From NCBI RefSeq assembly GCF_001187535.1, contig NZ_LFIO01000935.1:29831-93830 (forward strand): a DNA stretch of 64,000 nucleotides. The letters are read 5' to 3'. The notes beneath the pieces were generated by a model that was not told the origin of the DNA, ran no database searches, and saw only the letters and a program-made list of their open reading frames with translations. The translations under genes were made by a program, and so were the position numbers. This DNA is from Rhizobium ecuadorense. Lineage in GTDB: Bacteria > Pseudomonadota > Alphaproteobacteria > Rhizobiales > Rhizobiaceae. Positions 7,060-15,763 of the stretch are shown one piece after another; within the stretch, counting starts at the first letter, position 1; each line of letters starts with the position of its first letter.

Positions 7060-7586
7060 GTATCCATGTACCAGTCATGATGGAACAGCATGAACACAAC
7101 AAGGCAACGCGAGCGATCCTGTTTCGGCCGCCGGCTGCCGTTGATCTGGAGACAAAGCAGCAGAAGCGCATCGGCATGCTCGAAATGACGGCGCGCAGCC
7201 TCCGCTTCGAATTGGAGCAGCGAGACGCCGAGATCCGGCAGCTAAAGGCAGACTTGGCCGATCGCAACGCCCGCGTCATCGACCAGGCGCACAAGCTCTG
7301 CCAGTTGCTGCACGTAGAATCGGACGAGGAGGAATATACCGAAGTCCGCCGCGTCAAGGAAATCGTCGACGAGGTTCTGCAGGACTATCCAGGCGTCACA
7401 ATGGCCGACATCGTCAGCGTTCGGCGCACCCGCGACCTGATCACGCCTCGGCATCGTTGCTATTACGAGGTCTACCGCCAGCGTCCGGATCTCTCATTCC
7501 CCGCGATCGGCCGCTACTTCAAGCGTGACCACACATCAATTCTAAGCGGCGTCAAGAAGCACAAGACGGGGGACGAGCGCGCATGA
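7056..7586 (+). CDS. DnaA-domain-IV-like protein with coiled coil
   Basis: The 176-residue protein has an N-terminal coiled coil (roughly residues 35-85, with the ELEQRDAEIRQLKADLADR register). Its C-terminal domain matches domain IV of DnaA: the basic loop VSVRRTRDLITPRHRC and the signature FPAIGRYFKRDHTSILSGV. It lacks the AAA+ ATPase. It may bind DnaA-box-like sites in the phage origin, or compete with host DnaA. ATG at 7056 is chosen because it makes the ATGA overlap. Regulatory rather than initiator function is an inference. Confidence 0.7.
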   Translation: MSIHVPVMMEQHEHNKATRAILFRPPAAVDLETKQQKRIGMLEMTARSLRFELEQRDAEIRQLKADLADRNARVIDQAHKLCQLLHVESDEEEYTEVRRVKEIVDEVLQDYPGVTMADIVSVRRTRDLITPRHRCYYEVYRQRPDLSFPAIGRYFKRDHTSILSGVKKHKTGDERA

Positions 7587-7783
7587 GCATTCACGTCACC
7601 CCGCGCGAAAAGGAAGTGCTGGTGCACCTCAGCAACGGCAAGACGACCGATCTCATCGGCGAGATCCTCGGCATTCGAGCGAACACCATCAACACCTACA
7701 AGCGGGAGATGATGGACCGCTTCGGCGCGGCAAACGTCACCTCGCTCGTAGCGGCGGCGCTGCGGCAGGGCGTCATCACATGA
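7583..7783 (+). CDS. LuxR-type HTH small regulator
   Basis: The 66-residue protein is a free-standing LuxR/GerE helix-turn-helix: TPREKEVLVHLSNGKTTDLI, then ILGIRANTINTYKREMMDRF. No sensory domain is present. It is coupled by ATGA to the DnaA-like gene and the next small gene. It may regulate the early-late switch together with the NusG-like protein downstream; this is inference from position. Confidence 0.75.
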   Translation: MSIHVTPREKEVLVHLSNGKTTDLIGEILGIRANTINTYKREMMDRFGAANVTSLVAAALRQGVIT

Positions 7784-7950
7784 GTCTAACGCTCGCACAG
7801 GTCCTCGCTCACATAGAGCGTGAGAAAGAGAAGCGGGACATGGAAGCCGCCGGCTATTACCGGCACGGGGTGACGCTCGCCGGCGACGAGAAAATCGAGG
7901 ACGTGAAGGTTTCCCAAGACGGCAAGAGCATCTGGATCAAACTAGCATAG
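7780..7950 (+). CDS. 56-residue hypothetical early protein
   Basis: The frame starts in an ATGA overlap with the LuxR-type gene. The product has a charged helical N-terminus (HIEREKEKRDMEAAGYY) and a beta-rich C-terminus (VKVSQDGKSIWIKLA). It is too short for a family call. The coupling and the 12-base gap to the NusG-like gene support it as a real gene. Confidence 0.55.
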   Translation: MSLTLAQVLAHIEREKEKRDMEAAGYYRHGVTLAGDEKIEDVKVSQDGKSIWIKLA

Positions 7951-7962
7951 CGAGGAACGGGC

Positions 7963-8577
7963 ATGAAGGCGGCAAACATGGCATGGTACGCACTAAGACT
8001 GAAGCCTGGCGCATCGAGGCCCTATCGGCACGACGAGCGCCTGACCAATATCGAATGGTCAATGAAGCGCGAAGGCATGGAATGCTACATGCCAACGGAA
8101 CTGGCGCTGAAGATCCACCATCGCACAAAGCAGGCGATCGACAAGCGGTTTCCGCTGATCCCCGGCTATGCCTTCATGCAGGCGGTCCACGACGAGCAGA
8201 ACTGGAAGAAGGTTCGGGACTGCGATTTCGTCGCCTCCATCATCGGCATCGGCGGCACACCCATCCCGCTACCCACGGCGCAGATCGATCTTATCCAGAT
8301 GGCAGAGACAAGCCTTCGTGAGCTGTACGAGTATCACAAGGCGCTGAGAGCCTACGAGGAAGAGCAGCGGCTTCGCAAGGTGACGCGCCGTGTGGCCTCC
8401 GAACAGTTCCCCGCCGGCAGCGTCGTGACCATCGGCCGCCAGCATCGGCTCTTCGCCGGCAGGAGGGCAACAATCATCGCCGCGACCGGCCGCAACACGA
8501 TCAAGGCCGTTATCGAAACCCTCAACGGGATGGCGAATGCGGAAATCCCGATTGGGCTTGTGGAAAGGGTTGCATGA
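7963..8577 (+). CDS. NusG-like transcription antiterminator (NGN plus KOW)
   Basis: The 204-residue protein begins like a NusG N-terminal domain (MAWYALRLKPGASR, later CYMPTELA and RFPLIPGYAFMQ). It ends in a KOW-like beta-barrel (PAGSVVTIGRQHRLFAGRRATI). A long, partly helical insertion separates them. Phage NusG paralogues bind RNA polymerase and promote read-through of terminators. Its place as the last substantial early gene before a 500-base structured leader and the late operon fits late-gene antitermination. The site GAGGAACGGGC supports ATG 7963. Confidence 0.75.
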   Translation: MKAANMAWYALRLKPGASRPYRHDERLTNIEWSMKREGMECYMPTELALKIHHRTKQAIDKRFPLIPGYAFMQAVHDEQNWKKVRDCDFVASIIGIGGTPIPLPTAQIDLIQMAETSLRELYEYHKALRAYEEEQRLRKVTRRVASEQFPAGSVVTIGRQHRLFAGRRATIIAATGRNTIKAVIETLNGMANAEIPIGLVERVA

Positions 8578-8690
8578 TGGTTGACGTGCTTAATTGGTTC
8601 GCGGCCGACTTCGACAGGTTTTCGTGCCTTCTCATCTTGATCGTGGCCATCGGGTGGTCGATTGGGGCGGCGAGAGGTGTTGATAGGTGA
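8574..8690 (+). CDS. Small single-pass membrane protein
   Basis: This 38-residue frame overlaps the NusG-like stop by ATGA and encodes one hydrophobic segment (SCLLILIVAIGWSIGAA) with a charged end. Tiny membrane proteins of this type are common in phage early regions. The function is unknown. Confidence 0.45.
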   Translation: MMVDVLNWFAADFDRFSCLLILIVAIGWSIGAARGVDR

Positions 8691-9211
8691 TTGTAACCGT
8701 TGACGATTAACTTTTAATTGGTTAATGGTTATGGAGTGATTTGCGAGACGGTTCTGTAGCGGATTCGCCGCGTCTCTGCTGGTGCTCACGACCAGCGTTT
8801 GGAGAGCCGTCTCTAATTTCCTTCCAAAGCATTCGCCGCAAGGCACGCAGATCGTTCGGGAGCGCGTTGCGCGTGAGGCTTCGGCCTCCCCGGCGTCCAG
8901 ATCGGGTTGAGGACATCAGCGCTACGGCGTCCGACGCTCCCGAAGGCCACGTTACCGGATAGCTACCGGCGAGCGGGTCAGATCAAAACGCGGAGCTTGT
9001 GACAGCCGGGAGAGAGTCCGGTGTTTCTTCCCGACCACCCCACCCATCCGGTAGGCGGGGATCTTTCAGGAGATCGCGTAGGCGATAGGGCGACTGATCA
9101 TCGCCATCAATGAGGGACCTTCGGGTGGTTAAGCTCTCGGCCTCGAGAAATAAATGAGAGTGGCACACCGGCTCTGCCTCCCTAGAAACCGGGATCTTTC
9201 AGGAGAGCGAG
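8691..9211. other. Gene-free structured leader between early and late regions
   Basis: There is no credible gene in about 520 bases. An AT-rich inverted-repeat patch (8693-8736, TTAAC and GGTTAA elements, with TTGACG at 8700) may hold the late promoter. GAGACGG near 8742 pairs with CCGTCTC near 8810. The element GGGATCTTTCAGGAGA occurs twice, at 9058-9073 and 9191-9206, the second copy being the ribosome site of the next gene. The stretch could act as antitermination leader, packaging site or both. Confidence 0.5.
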
Positions 9212-9457
9212 ATGCAGCTTATCAAAGCGATCTGTTGCCGCCTCTTCCACCGAAAAACATTCGCATTCCACGGCGGCGGCAAGACTAATTATCTATGTGC
9301 CGAATGCGGCCGCTCATGGACCCCGCAAGCCAAACACGCACTTCGCTCCACTCTCATCTTCATCACCGTCACTATCGCTGCAATCATCCTCGGTCTGTGG
9401 CTTACGGGCTGCGCGACGGATCAGCCAGGGTGTGTGGATTGCTGGAGGGTGCTTTGA
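9212..9457 (+). CDS. Small zinc-ribbon-like membrane protein
   Basis: The 81-residue product has a basic, His/Cys-rich N-terminal half with a zinc-ribbon-like CAECGRSW and an earlier CC pair. A hydrophobic segment follows (STLIFITVTIAAIILGLWLTG) and then a Cys-containing tail. CAGGAGAGCGAG upstream is a strong ribosome site and part of the 16-bp repeat also found at 9058. The function is unknown. It is the first gene of the late region. Confidence 0.55.
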   Translation: MQLIKAICCRLFHRKTFAFHGGGKTNYLCAECGRSWTPQAKHALRSTLIFITVTIAAIILGLWLTGCATDQPGCVDCWRVL

Positions 9458-9507
9458 GTGCCAATCTCTGCGTCTGTTCCAATTCTCAATGCAAAGGCAG
9501 GTAAGCT

Positions 9508-9774
9508 ATGGCCTCTCCTGAATGGAATGGTGGCGGGAGAACCGCGACAAGCTTCGGCCGCAAAGGCGCGGCTATCACGCCAGGAGCAACCGACCTTGAC
9601 CCGATCGCGAAGGCCGTTGTCATGACCACTACAGGCGATATTACCATCGTCCCGGCCGATAATGCCACTTCGGTCACGATCACATTCACCGCCTGCCCGG
9701 TTGGCTTCATTCCGCCGTATCAGGTTCGGCGTGTCACGGCCTGCACTGGCACATGCGCAAGCGTGGACGCGTAG
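9508..9774 (+). CDS. Spike-base-like small virion protein
   Basis: The 88-residue sequence resembles the small beta-rich spike-base family found in phages and gene transfer agents. It has an N-terminal G-rich segment, then DPIAKAVVMTTTGDITIVPA, and the ending GFIPPYQVRRVTACTGT, where this family typically has a proline and two arginines. It lies just ahead of the packaging genes with an AGGTAAGCT site upstream. The family call is by sequence character only. Confidence 0.5.
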   Translation: MASPEWNGGGRTATSFGRKGAAITPGATDLDPIAKAVVMTTTGDITIVPADNATSVTITFTACPVGFIPPYQVRRVTACTGTCASVDA

Positions 9775-9779
9775 AAAAT

Positions 9780-9803
9780 TCTACCGGGCGTGTGCGGGGT
9801 AGA
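9780..9803. terminator. Short hairpin before the terminase genes
   Basis: TCTACC near 9780 pairs with GGTAGA near 9803 around a GC-rich loop. No clear T-run follows. It may be a weak terminator or an mRNA stability element between the spike-base-like and small terminase genes. Confidence 0.3.
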
Positions 9804-9838
9804 TAGAAATAATATTCCAACGAGTTGTGGATTTTAAA

Positions 9839-10132
9839 ATGGCTGGCAACGCAAACAGCGGGCGCAAGCAGGAAAAGCCCTTCCGTGACGCTCTTCGCCT
9901 TGAGCTTGCCGCTGCGGAGAAGAACGAGCGCGGTCTTCGGCTAATTGCCAGGAAGCTTATCGAGGCGGCCGAAGAAGGCAAGATGGACGCCGTCAAGGAA
10001 ATCGCCGACCGAACCGACGGCAAGGTTGCTCAGGCAATTATCGGCGGGGATGACGACGACAATCCGATCAGCGTCATTCAGCGCATCGAACGCCACATAG
10101 TCCGTGCGAACTCTACAGATCCCAACGGCTGA
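9839..10132 (+). CDS. Probable small terminase subunit
   Basis: The 97-residue protein starts MAGNANSGRKQEKPFRDALR, a form typical of small DNA-binding terminase-associated proteins. A helical core follows (LIARKLIEAAEEGKMDAVKE), then an acidic Asp-rich stretch. It immediately precedes and overlaps the large terminase gene, the usual place for terS, which recognises the packaging site. An in-frame GTG at 9827 would add four residues; neither start has a strong site. Confidence 0.6.
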   Translation: MAGNANSGRKQEKPFRDALRLELAAAEKNERGLRLIARKLIEAAEEGKMDAVKEIADRTDGKVAQAIIGGDDDDNPISVIQRIERHIVRANSTDPNG

Positions 10133-11402
10133 GGCTTTCGAGCCTCTTCTCGCGCCGGCCCGCTACAAGGGCGCAAAGGGTGGGCGCGGTTCGGGCAAGT
10201 CTCATTTCTTCGGCGGCCTCATGATCGAGGACCACCTTGCAGAGCTCGGCATGCTCTCGGTGTGCATTCGTGAAGTGCAGAAGACGCTGGCCGATTCATC
10301 GAAGCGATTGCTTGAAGGGAAGCTGGCAGATTTCGGCCTAGGTGAGGCGGACGGCTTCAAGGTCTTTCGCGACACGATCGAAACGCCAGGGGATGGCGCG
10401 ATCATCTTCCAAGGCATGCAGGATCACACGGCGGAGTCGATCAAGTCACTCGAAGGTTTCAAGCGGGCTTGGTGGGAAGAAGCGCAGACGGCCTCGATGC
10501 GGTCGCTCAACCTGCTTCGCCCGACGATCCGCGCTCCCGGTTCGGAGATCTGGTTTAGCTGGAACCCGCGCCGGAAAGTCGATCCTGTTGATTTGATGAT
10601 GTGCGGCGACGAGCGGCCTACGGGGTCGGTTCTCGTTACGGCGAACTGGAGAGATAATCCCTGGCTCACTGCTGAACTGGAGCAGGAGCGTCTGGACTGC
10701 CTTCGCATGCAGCCGGATCAATACGACCACATCTGGGAGGGCGGCTATTTGAGCGTTGCTTCCGGCGCCTATTTCGCCAGACATCTCGCCGACGCCAAGA
10801 ACGAGGGCCGCATTGGTCGCGTAGCTGCTGACCCGCTCATGACCATCCGCCTGATCTGTGATATCGGCGGCACTGGTGCAAAGGCCGACGCCTTCACGAT
10901 CTGGGCCTGCCAATTCATCGGCAAGGAAATCCGCTGGCTCAACTATTACGAGGCTGTGGGCCAGCCTCTTGCCGCTCATCTCAACTGGTGCCGCTCGAAA
11001 GGCTACACGCCGGACAAGGCGCAGTTCTGGTTGCCGCATGACGGCTCGACCAACGACAAGGTTTACGACGTCTCCTACGAGAGCGCGCTGAGAGACGCTG
11101 GCTATCAGGTGACGGTCGTTCCGAACCAGGGCAAGGGCGCCGCATCCGCCCGCATCGAGGCTGCAAGGCGGCTTTTCCCCAGCATGTGGTTCAACGAAGA
11201 AACCACGGAAGCAGGTCGCGCGGCGCTTGGCTGGTATCACGAGAAGAAAGACGACGCCCGCGGCATCGGCCTCGGTCCCGAGCATGACTGGGCATCGCAC
11301 GGCGCCGATGGCTTCGGCCTCGGCTGCGTCGTCTACGAAGAGCCCATGGCGAAGAAGAAACGAGACCCGCGCGCTTCAGGCGCAGGAGCATGGATGTCCT
11401 GA
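10104..11402 (+). CDS. terL: Large terminase subunit, PBSX type
   Basis: The 432-residue packaging motor cuts concatemeric DNA and drives it into the prohead. The ATPase domain shows Walker A GGRGSGKSHF (residues about 26-35), Walker B AWWEEAQ and a coupling segment (WFSWNPRR). The C-terminal RNase-H-like nuclease shows DIGGTGAKADAFT and later Asp residues (WASHGADG). Length and motifs match PBSX/TIGR01547-like terminases. It starts at GTG 10104 inside the small subunit gene and overlaps the next small gene as TGATG. Confidence 0.92.
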   Translation: MRTLQIPTAEAFEPLLAPARYKGAKGGRGSGKSHFFGGLMIEDHLAELGMLSVCIREVQKTLADSSKRLLEGKLADFGLGEADGFKVFRDTIETPGDGAIIFQGMQDHTAESIKSLEGFKRAWWEEAQTASMRSLNLLRPTIRAPGSEIWFSWNPRRKVDPVDLMMCGDERPTGSVLVTANWRDNPWLTAELEQERLDCLRMQPDQYDHIWEGGYLSVASGAYFARHLADAKNEGRIGRVAADPLMTIRLICDIGGTGAKADAFTIWACQFIGKEIRWLNYYEAVGQPLAAHLNWCRSKGYTPDKAQFWLPHDGSTNDKVYDVSYESALRDAGYQVTVVPNQGKGAASARIEAARRLFPSMWFNEETTEAGRAALGWYHEKKDDARGIGLGPEHDWASHGADGFGLGCVVYEEPMAKKKRDPRASGAGAWMS

Positions 11403-11563
11403 TGGCCAAGATCATAGGCGTTGATTTCAAAGCTGGTGACGATGCGGCCGAGCAGGAAGCAAGGGCCGCTCTTCGCGCCAAGTGGGGAAATGCCGCTTAC
11501 CGTGAGCGTATCTCCGAAGCCGGCCGCTTCAAGTCAATCGAATGGATAGCTGTTGATGGCTGA
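11402..11563 (+). CDS. 53-residue hypothetical protein between terminase and portal
   Basis: The start ATG overlaps the terminase stop (TGATG) and the end overlaps the portal start by eight bases. The product is charged and helical (AEQEARAALRAKWGNAAYRE). Short proteins at this position are frequent in P22-like morphogenesis modules. The function is unknown. Confidence 0.55.
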   Translation: MAKIIGVDFKAGDDAAEQEARAALRAKWGNAAYRERISEAGRFKSIEWIAVDG

Positions 11564-13580
11564 AGAGAAGACCAGCGACCTGCTTGCAAAGGGCAGAACG
11601 GCTTTCGAGCGCTGCCAGGATGCGGAGCAGGAAAACCGTCTGTGCGCCCTCGACGATATCCGTTTCTCGCGCCTTGACGACCAATGGCCCGACAACATCA
11701 TCAAGCAGCGCGACATCGAGCAGCGTCCGCACCTGACCATCAACAAGATGCCGGCGTTCATCCGGCAGGTCGTCAACGATGCTCGCCAGAACAAGCCATC
11801 GATCAAGGTCCATCCGGTCGATAGCGGCGCCGACCCGAAGACGGCCGAGATCATCAACGGGCTGATCCGCAACATCGAATACACGTCGAATGCTGACGTT
11901 GCCTATGACACGGCGATTGAGGCGAGCGTTGCCGGCGGCTTCGGCTACTGGCGTGTCGGCATGGATTACGCTTACGACGACACCTTCGACATGGATCTGT
12001 CGATCGAGCGCGTTGCCAACCAGTTTTCGGTCTACGGCGACCCTGACAGCATGTCAGCGGATTCCTCCGACTGGAATGTGGCGTTCGTGGTCGAGCCGAT
12101 GCGCAAGGCTGAGTTCGAAGCCAAGTACGGCGACAAGACGAACTCTGACGGCGGCAAGGTTGATGTGGACTTCGCCAGCGATGCCTGGAGCGAAGCAGGC
12201 ATCTGGCTCAACGACGAAACGGTGATGATTGCCGAATGGTGGCGCCGTGAGGAAGTCGAGCGGGAAATCGTCAAATGCTCGAATGGCTACGTCTACGACA
12301 AGGAGGAATTCGAGAACGATCCTGACCTGCAGGCTGCTGTTCAGGCTGGCATTCTCCAGATCGTCGGCTCTCGCGCCACGAAATCGCACAAGGTCACGCA
12401 AGTCATCATGAGCGGCGCCGATGTGCTGGAGGTCAACCCCTGGCCCGGTCGCTATATCCCGATCATCCCAGTCTATGGGGATGAGATCATCGTCGAGGGC
12501 AAGCGGTATCTCCGCAGCCTCATTCACAATGCCAAAGATGCGCAGCGCATGTTCAACTATTGGCGCACGACGAGCACCGAGCTTGTTGCGCTCGCGCCTC
12601 GTGTGCCGTGGATCGGCCGCGTCGGCACGTTCAACACGGATTCCGCCAATTGGGCGACGGCAAACACGACGAGCCATGCCTATCTTGAATACGACCAAGA
12701 ACCCCCGCAGCGCCAGCCCCTCGATGTCGGGCCGGCCGCAGGAGCTCTGCAGGAGGCGCTGAACGCTTCCGACGACATGAAGGCCATCATCGGCATCTAT
12801 GACGCATCGTTGGGCGCCAGGTCGAACGAGACGAGCGGCAAGGCCATCATGGCCCGCCAGCGCGAAGGCGATGTTGCAACGTTCCACTTCATCGACAACC
12901 TGTCGCGCGCCATCCGCCACACCGGACGCGTCCTGATTGACCTCATCCCGAAGGTCTACAGCGACGAGCGCATTATCCGCGTGCTTGGCGAAGACGGCTC
13001 TCCCAAGTCTGTCCAGATCAACGGGCAGCAGCCCGCGCAGACGATGGGATCGGATGGTCAACCCGAGATGGACAAGGAAGGCAATCCGGTCCTGGCGATC
13101 CACGATCTAACCGCCGGCAAGTACGATCTGACCGTCACCACCGGCCCGAGCTTCACCACACGGCGCGAGGAAGCCGCGATGCAGATGACGGAGTTTGTTC
13201 GCGCCTTCCCGGCCGCCGCTCCGGTCATCGGCGATATCCTGGCGATGAACCTGGACTGGCCTGGCGCCGACGAGATTGCCGAACGCCTCAAGTCGATCAA
13301 CCCGGCGCTCCAGAACAAGGGCTTGCCGCCTGAAGTGCAGCAGATGATCCAACAGGGCCAGCAGGCCATTCAGGAGCTGACGCAGAAAGTTCAGGCGCTC
13401 GAAGCTGACAAGTCAGTTGACGAGTTCAACGCACGAACCGAGCGGATTAAGGTTGAAGGTGATCTAGCCAACGATCGTTCCAAGATTTCGGTCGATGCGC
13501 GCACGAAGATGGCAACACACGCCATGTCAGTCGATCAAAAGGCCAATCAGGCCGCACAAGCTCCCACGCGCCAAGGGTAA
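11556..13580 (+). CDS. Portal protein, P22 type
   Basis: The 674-residue protein forms the dodecameric portal through which DNA is packaged and ejected. It has the P22-portal-like N-terminal segment (RPHLTINKMPAFIRQVVND), with KPSIKVHPVD and AGGFGYWRVGMDY in the body. The C-terminus has a Gln-rich coiled-coil barrel (VQQMIQQGQQAIQELTQ) as in long-barrel portals. Start ATG 11556 overlaps the previous gene; an adjacent TTG at 11553 is less likely. The gene order terminase, portal, scaffold, coat is canonical. Confidence 0.92.
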   Translation: MAEEKTSDLLAKGRTAFERCQDAEQENRLCALDDIRFSRLDDQWPDNIIKQRDIEQRPHLTINKMPAFIRQVVNDARQNKPSIKVHPVDSGADPKTAEIINGLIRNIEYTSNADVAYDTAIEASVAGGFGYWRVGMDYAYDDTFDMDLSIERVANQFSVYGDPDSMSADSSDWNVAFVVEPMRKAEFEAKYGDKTNSDGGKVDVDFASDAWSEAGIWLNDETVMIAEWWRREEVEREIVKCSNGYVYDKEEFENDPDLQAAVQAGILQIVGSRATKSHKVTQVIMSGADVLEVNPWPGRYIPIIPVYGDEIIVEGKRYLRSLIHNAKDAQRMFNYWRTTSTELVALAPRVPWIGRVGTFNTDSANWATANTTSHAYLEYDQEPPQRQPLDVGPAAGALQEALNASDDMKAIIGIYDASLGARSNETSGKAIMARQREGDVATFHFIDNLSRAIRHTGRVLIDLIPKVYSDERIIRVLGEDGSPKSVQINGQQPAQTMGSDGQPEMDKEGNPVLAIHDLTAGKYDLTVTTGPSFTTRREEAAMQMTEFVRAFPAAAPVIGDILAMNLDWPGADEIAERLKSINPALQNKGLPPEVQQMIQQGQQAIQELTQKVQALEADKSVDEFNARTERIKVEGDLANDRSKISVDARTKMATHAMSVDQKANQAAQAPTRQG

Positions 13581-13625
13581 GCGGCGCTCTTTTCTCTCAC
13601 CAAACCAGCGATGGAGTGAACCTCG

Positions 13626-14522
13626 ATGACAGAGGCTTTGACGGCTATTGCCGATGCACAGGCTATGCCTGCAGGCGGAGCGCAGCAGCAAGAAGCAGGA
13701 AATGCCAGTGAAGCCCCGGCCGAACTGGAGAATGAAACCGAGGTCGTAGAAGGCGACGAGCAGGAAGGCGATGGCGAACCGCTTGAACCGGAACTGATCG
13801 ATGTCGAATACGAAGGAAAGATCCACAAGCTGCCGCCTGAACTGAAGGACGCTCTCCTTCGCACGGCGGATTACACGCGCAAGACGCAGGAAGTGGCCGA
13901 ACAGCGCAAAGCGGTCGAAGCCAAACAGGCGGAAGCCGCGGCAGCGTATCAGACTTCTCAGGATGTCATTGAGGCGCGAGCCCACGTCATCAACATCGAC
14001 AACCAGTTGAAGCAGTACGAAGACGTCAACTGGCAGCAGCTGGAGCAGGAAGACCCCATGGCGGCCATGTCGCACTGGCGTCAATACCAGCAGCTCCAGC
14101 AGCAGCGCGGTCAGGTCGCTCAATACCTCGACAAGACGCAAAACGAACTGTCCGAGAAAGCGAAACAGGCAACTGCAGGTCGCCTTCGGGAAACACGCGA
14201 GTTTGCGGAAAAGGAACTCAAGGGCTGGACGCCCGATCTGGATAACAAGATCACGGAATTTGCGACCAAGGATCTCGGCTTCACCGTCGATGGCCTCCGC
14301 GACGCCTACACGCCGCAGGTCTACAAGACCCTTTATCTTGCCCACATCGGCCATCTCGCTCTCCAGAAGCAAACAGCGGCCCCCAAGCCCGCGCAAACGG
14401 CAACGCAACCCCTCAACAAGGTCACAGCACGAGCAAACCCGCCTTTCGCGGGCCTCGACGATCGCTTGACCGCCGACGAGTGGCTGAAACGCCGAAACGC
14501 GCAGGTCTCCAAAAAGGGCTGA
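13626..14522 (+). CDS. Capsid scaffolding protein
   Basis: The 298-residue protein lies between portal and coat and has scaffold character. It has an acidic N-terminus with runs of Glu, a short folded motif (IDVEYEGKIHKLPPEL), a long Gln/Glu/Lys-rich coiled coil (residues about 95-200) and a basic C-terminal tail (AKPAQ-type linker ending in LKRRNAQVSKKG) suited to binding the coat protein. A GGAGTGAA site precedes the ATG. It is needed transiently for prohead assembly. Confidence 0.8.
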   Translation: MTEALTAIADAQAMPAGGAQQQEAGNASEAPAELENETEVVEGDEQEGDGEPLEPELIDVEYEGKIHKLPPELKDALLRTADYTRKTQEVAEQRKAVEAKQAEAAAAYQTSQDVIEARAHVINIDNQLKQYEDVNWQQLEQEDPMAAMSHWRQYQQLQQQRGQVAQYLDKTQNELSEKAKQATAGRLRETREFAEKELKGWTPDLDNKITEFATKDLGFTVDGLRDAYTPQVYKTLYLAHIGHLALQKQTAAPKPAQTATQPLNKVTARANPPFAGLDDRLTADEWLKRRNAQVSKKG

Positions 14523-14560
14523 TTTCCCAACACCGGCCGATATCGGCCAAGGAGACTTGA

Positions 14561-15751
14561 ATGTCCAACACAATCCTTACCCCCACTGCGGTGACGCGAG
14601 AAGCGCTCCGCATTCTGCACCAGAAGCTGAATTTCATTGGCTCGATCAACCGCCAGTACGATGACAGCTTCGCCAAGTCCGGCGCCAAGATCGGCGACAC
14701 CCTGAAGATCCGCATGCCGAACCGCTACACAGTGCGTACCGGCAAGACGATCGCCACTCAGGATACCGCAGAAGACAGCCAGAACCTGCAGGTCGCCACC
14801 CAGAAGGGTGTTGACGTTAACTTCTCGTCTGCGGAACTCACCCTTTCGCTCGACGACTTCTCCAAGCGCATCCTGGAGCCGGCAATGGCCGTCCTGGCTG
14901 CGAACGTCGAATATGATGCCATGTCGATGTTCAAGGACGTCTACAACGCCATCTGGACGCCGGCTTCCACGCTTGCATACAACGACGTGCTCTCGGGCCG
15001 CGTTCTGATGCAGCGCGGTCTTGCCCCGCTGAACGATCGCAGCGCCAACCTGAACTCCCTCGACATGTCCACCCTGGTCAAGGACACCAAGACTTTGTTC
15101 AACGACCAGGCTCAAGTGTCCAAGCAGTACAAGGAAGGCTACATGGGTCGGGCCGCCGGCTACGACTTCATGGAAAACACGCTGTGGCCTGGCTATACCC
15201 GCGGTGCGGCTGACGCCAACTACGTCGTGAACACCTCTACCGGCATTACGTCGGCCTCTGCGACGATCGCGGTGACGGCAGGCACCGGAACGCTGCTCAA
15301 GGGCGACATCATCACCATCGTCGGCGTCAACAGCGTTCATCCGGAAACCAAGGTCGATAACGGCGTTCTACAGCAGTTCGTCATCACGGCCGACTATGCC
15401 GGCGGCGCGGGCAACATCACTGTTTCCCCAACCCCGATCACCTCGGGCGCCAAGCAGAACGTCGTCATCAACTCGGCAGGCGCTGGCAAGGCCGTCGTTG
15501 TCGCCGGTACTGCATCGGGCCAGGACACCACGTCCATGCTCTATCAGGAAGACGCGTTCACCTTCGCAACGGCCGATCTGGTGATGCCTGGCGGCGTGGA
15601 TTTCGCTCGTCGCGAAGTTCAGGACGGCATCTCGCTGCGTATCGTGCGTCAGTACGACATCAACAACGACAACCTGCCGTGCCGCATTGACGTTCTCTAC
15701 GGCTACAAGACGCTTCGCCCCGAATGGGCGACCCGTCTGCACTTCAACTAA
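14561..15751 (+). CDS. Major capsid (coat) protein, P22 gp5-like
   Basis: The 396-residue protein starts with the P22-coat-like segment MSNTILTPTAVTREALRILH and contains IGDTLKIRMPNRY and GVDVNFSSAELTLSLDDF. A mid-chain Ig-like or telokin-like insertion (around ATIAVTAGTGTLLKGD) matches the P22 I-domain position. The end RPEWATRLHF is also typical. AAGGAGACTTGA is a strong ribosome site, consistent with very high expression. It is followed by a small decoration-type gene. Confidence 0.9.
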   Translation: MSNTILTPTAVTREALRILHQKLNFIGSINRQYDDSFAKSGAKIGDTLKIRMPNRYTVRTGKTIATQDTAEDSQNLQVATQKGVDVNFSSAELTLSLDDFSKRILEPAMAVLAANVEYDAMSMFKDVYNAIWTPASTLAYNDVLSGRVLMQRGLAPLNDRSANLNSLDMSTLVKDTKTLFNDQAQVSKQYKEGYMGRAAGYDFMENTLWPGYTRGAADANYVVNTSTGITSASATIAVTAGTGTLLKGDIITIVGVNSVHPETKVDNGVLQQFVITADYAGGAGNITVSPTPITSGAKQNVVINSAGAGKAVVVAGTASGQDTTSMLYQEDAFTFATADLVMPGGVDFARREVQDGISLRIVRQYDINNDNLPCRIDVLYGYKTLRPEWATRLHFN

Positions 15752-15763
15752 GGAGACAGACCA

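Noticed and set aside
8741..8962. Plus-strand 73-codon frame in the early-late leader
   Set aside because: It starts with TTG, has no ribosome site, has Arg/Ser-rich composition typical of a shadow frame, and lies in structured sequence.
9453..9503. Short Cys-rich plus-strand frame (about 16 codons, TTG start)
   Set aside because: Too short and without a ribosome site; probably untranslated leader of the next gene.
10446..11300. Minus-strand 284-codon frame
   Set aside because: Shadow of the terminase gene; GC-rich sequence keeps opposite frames open.
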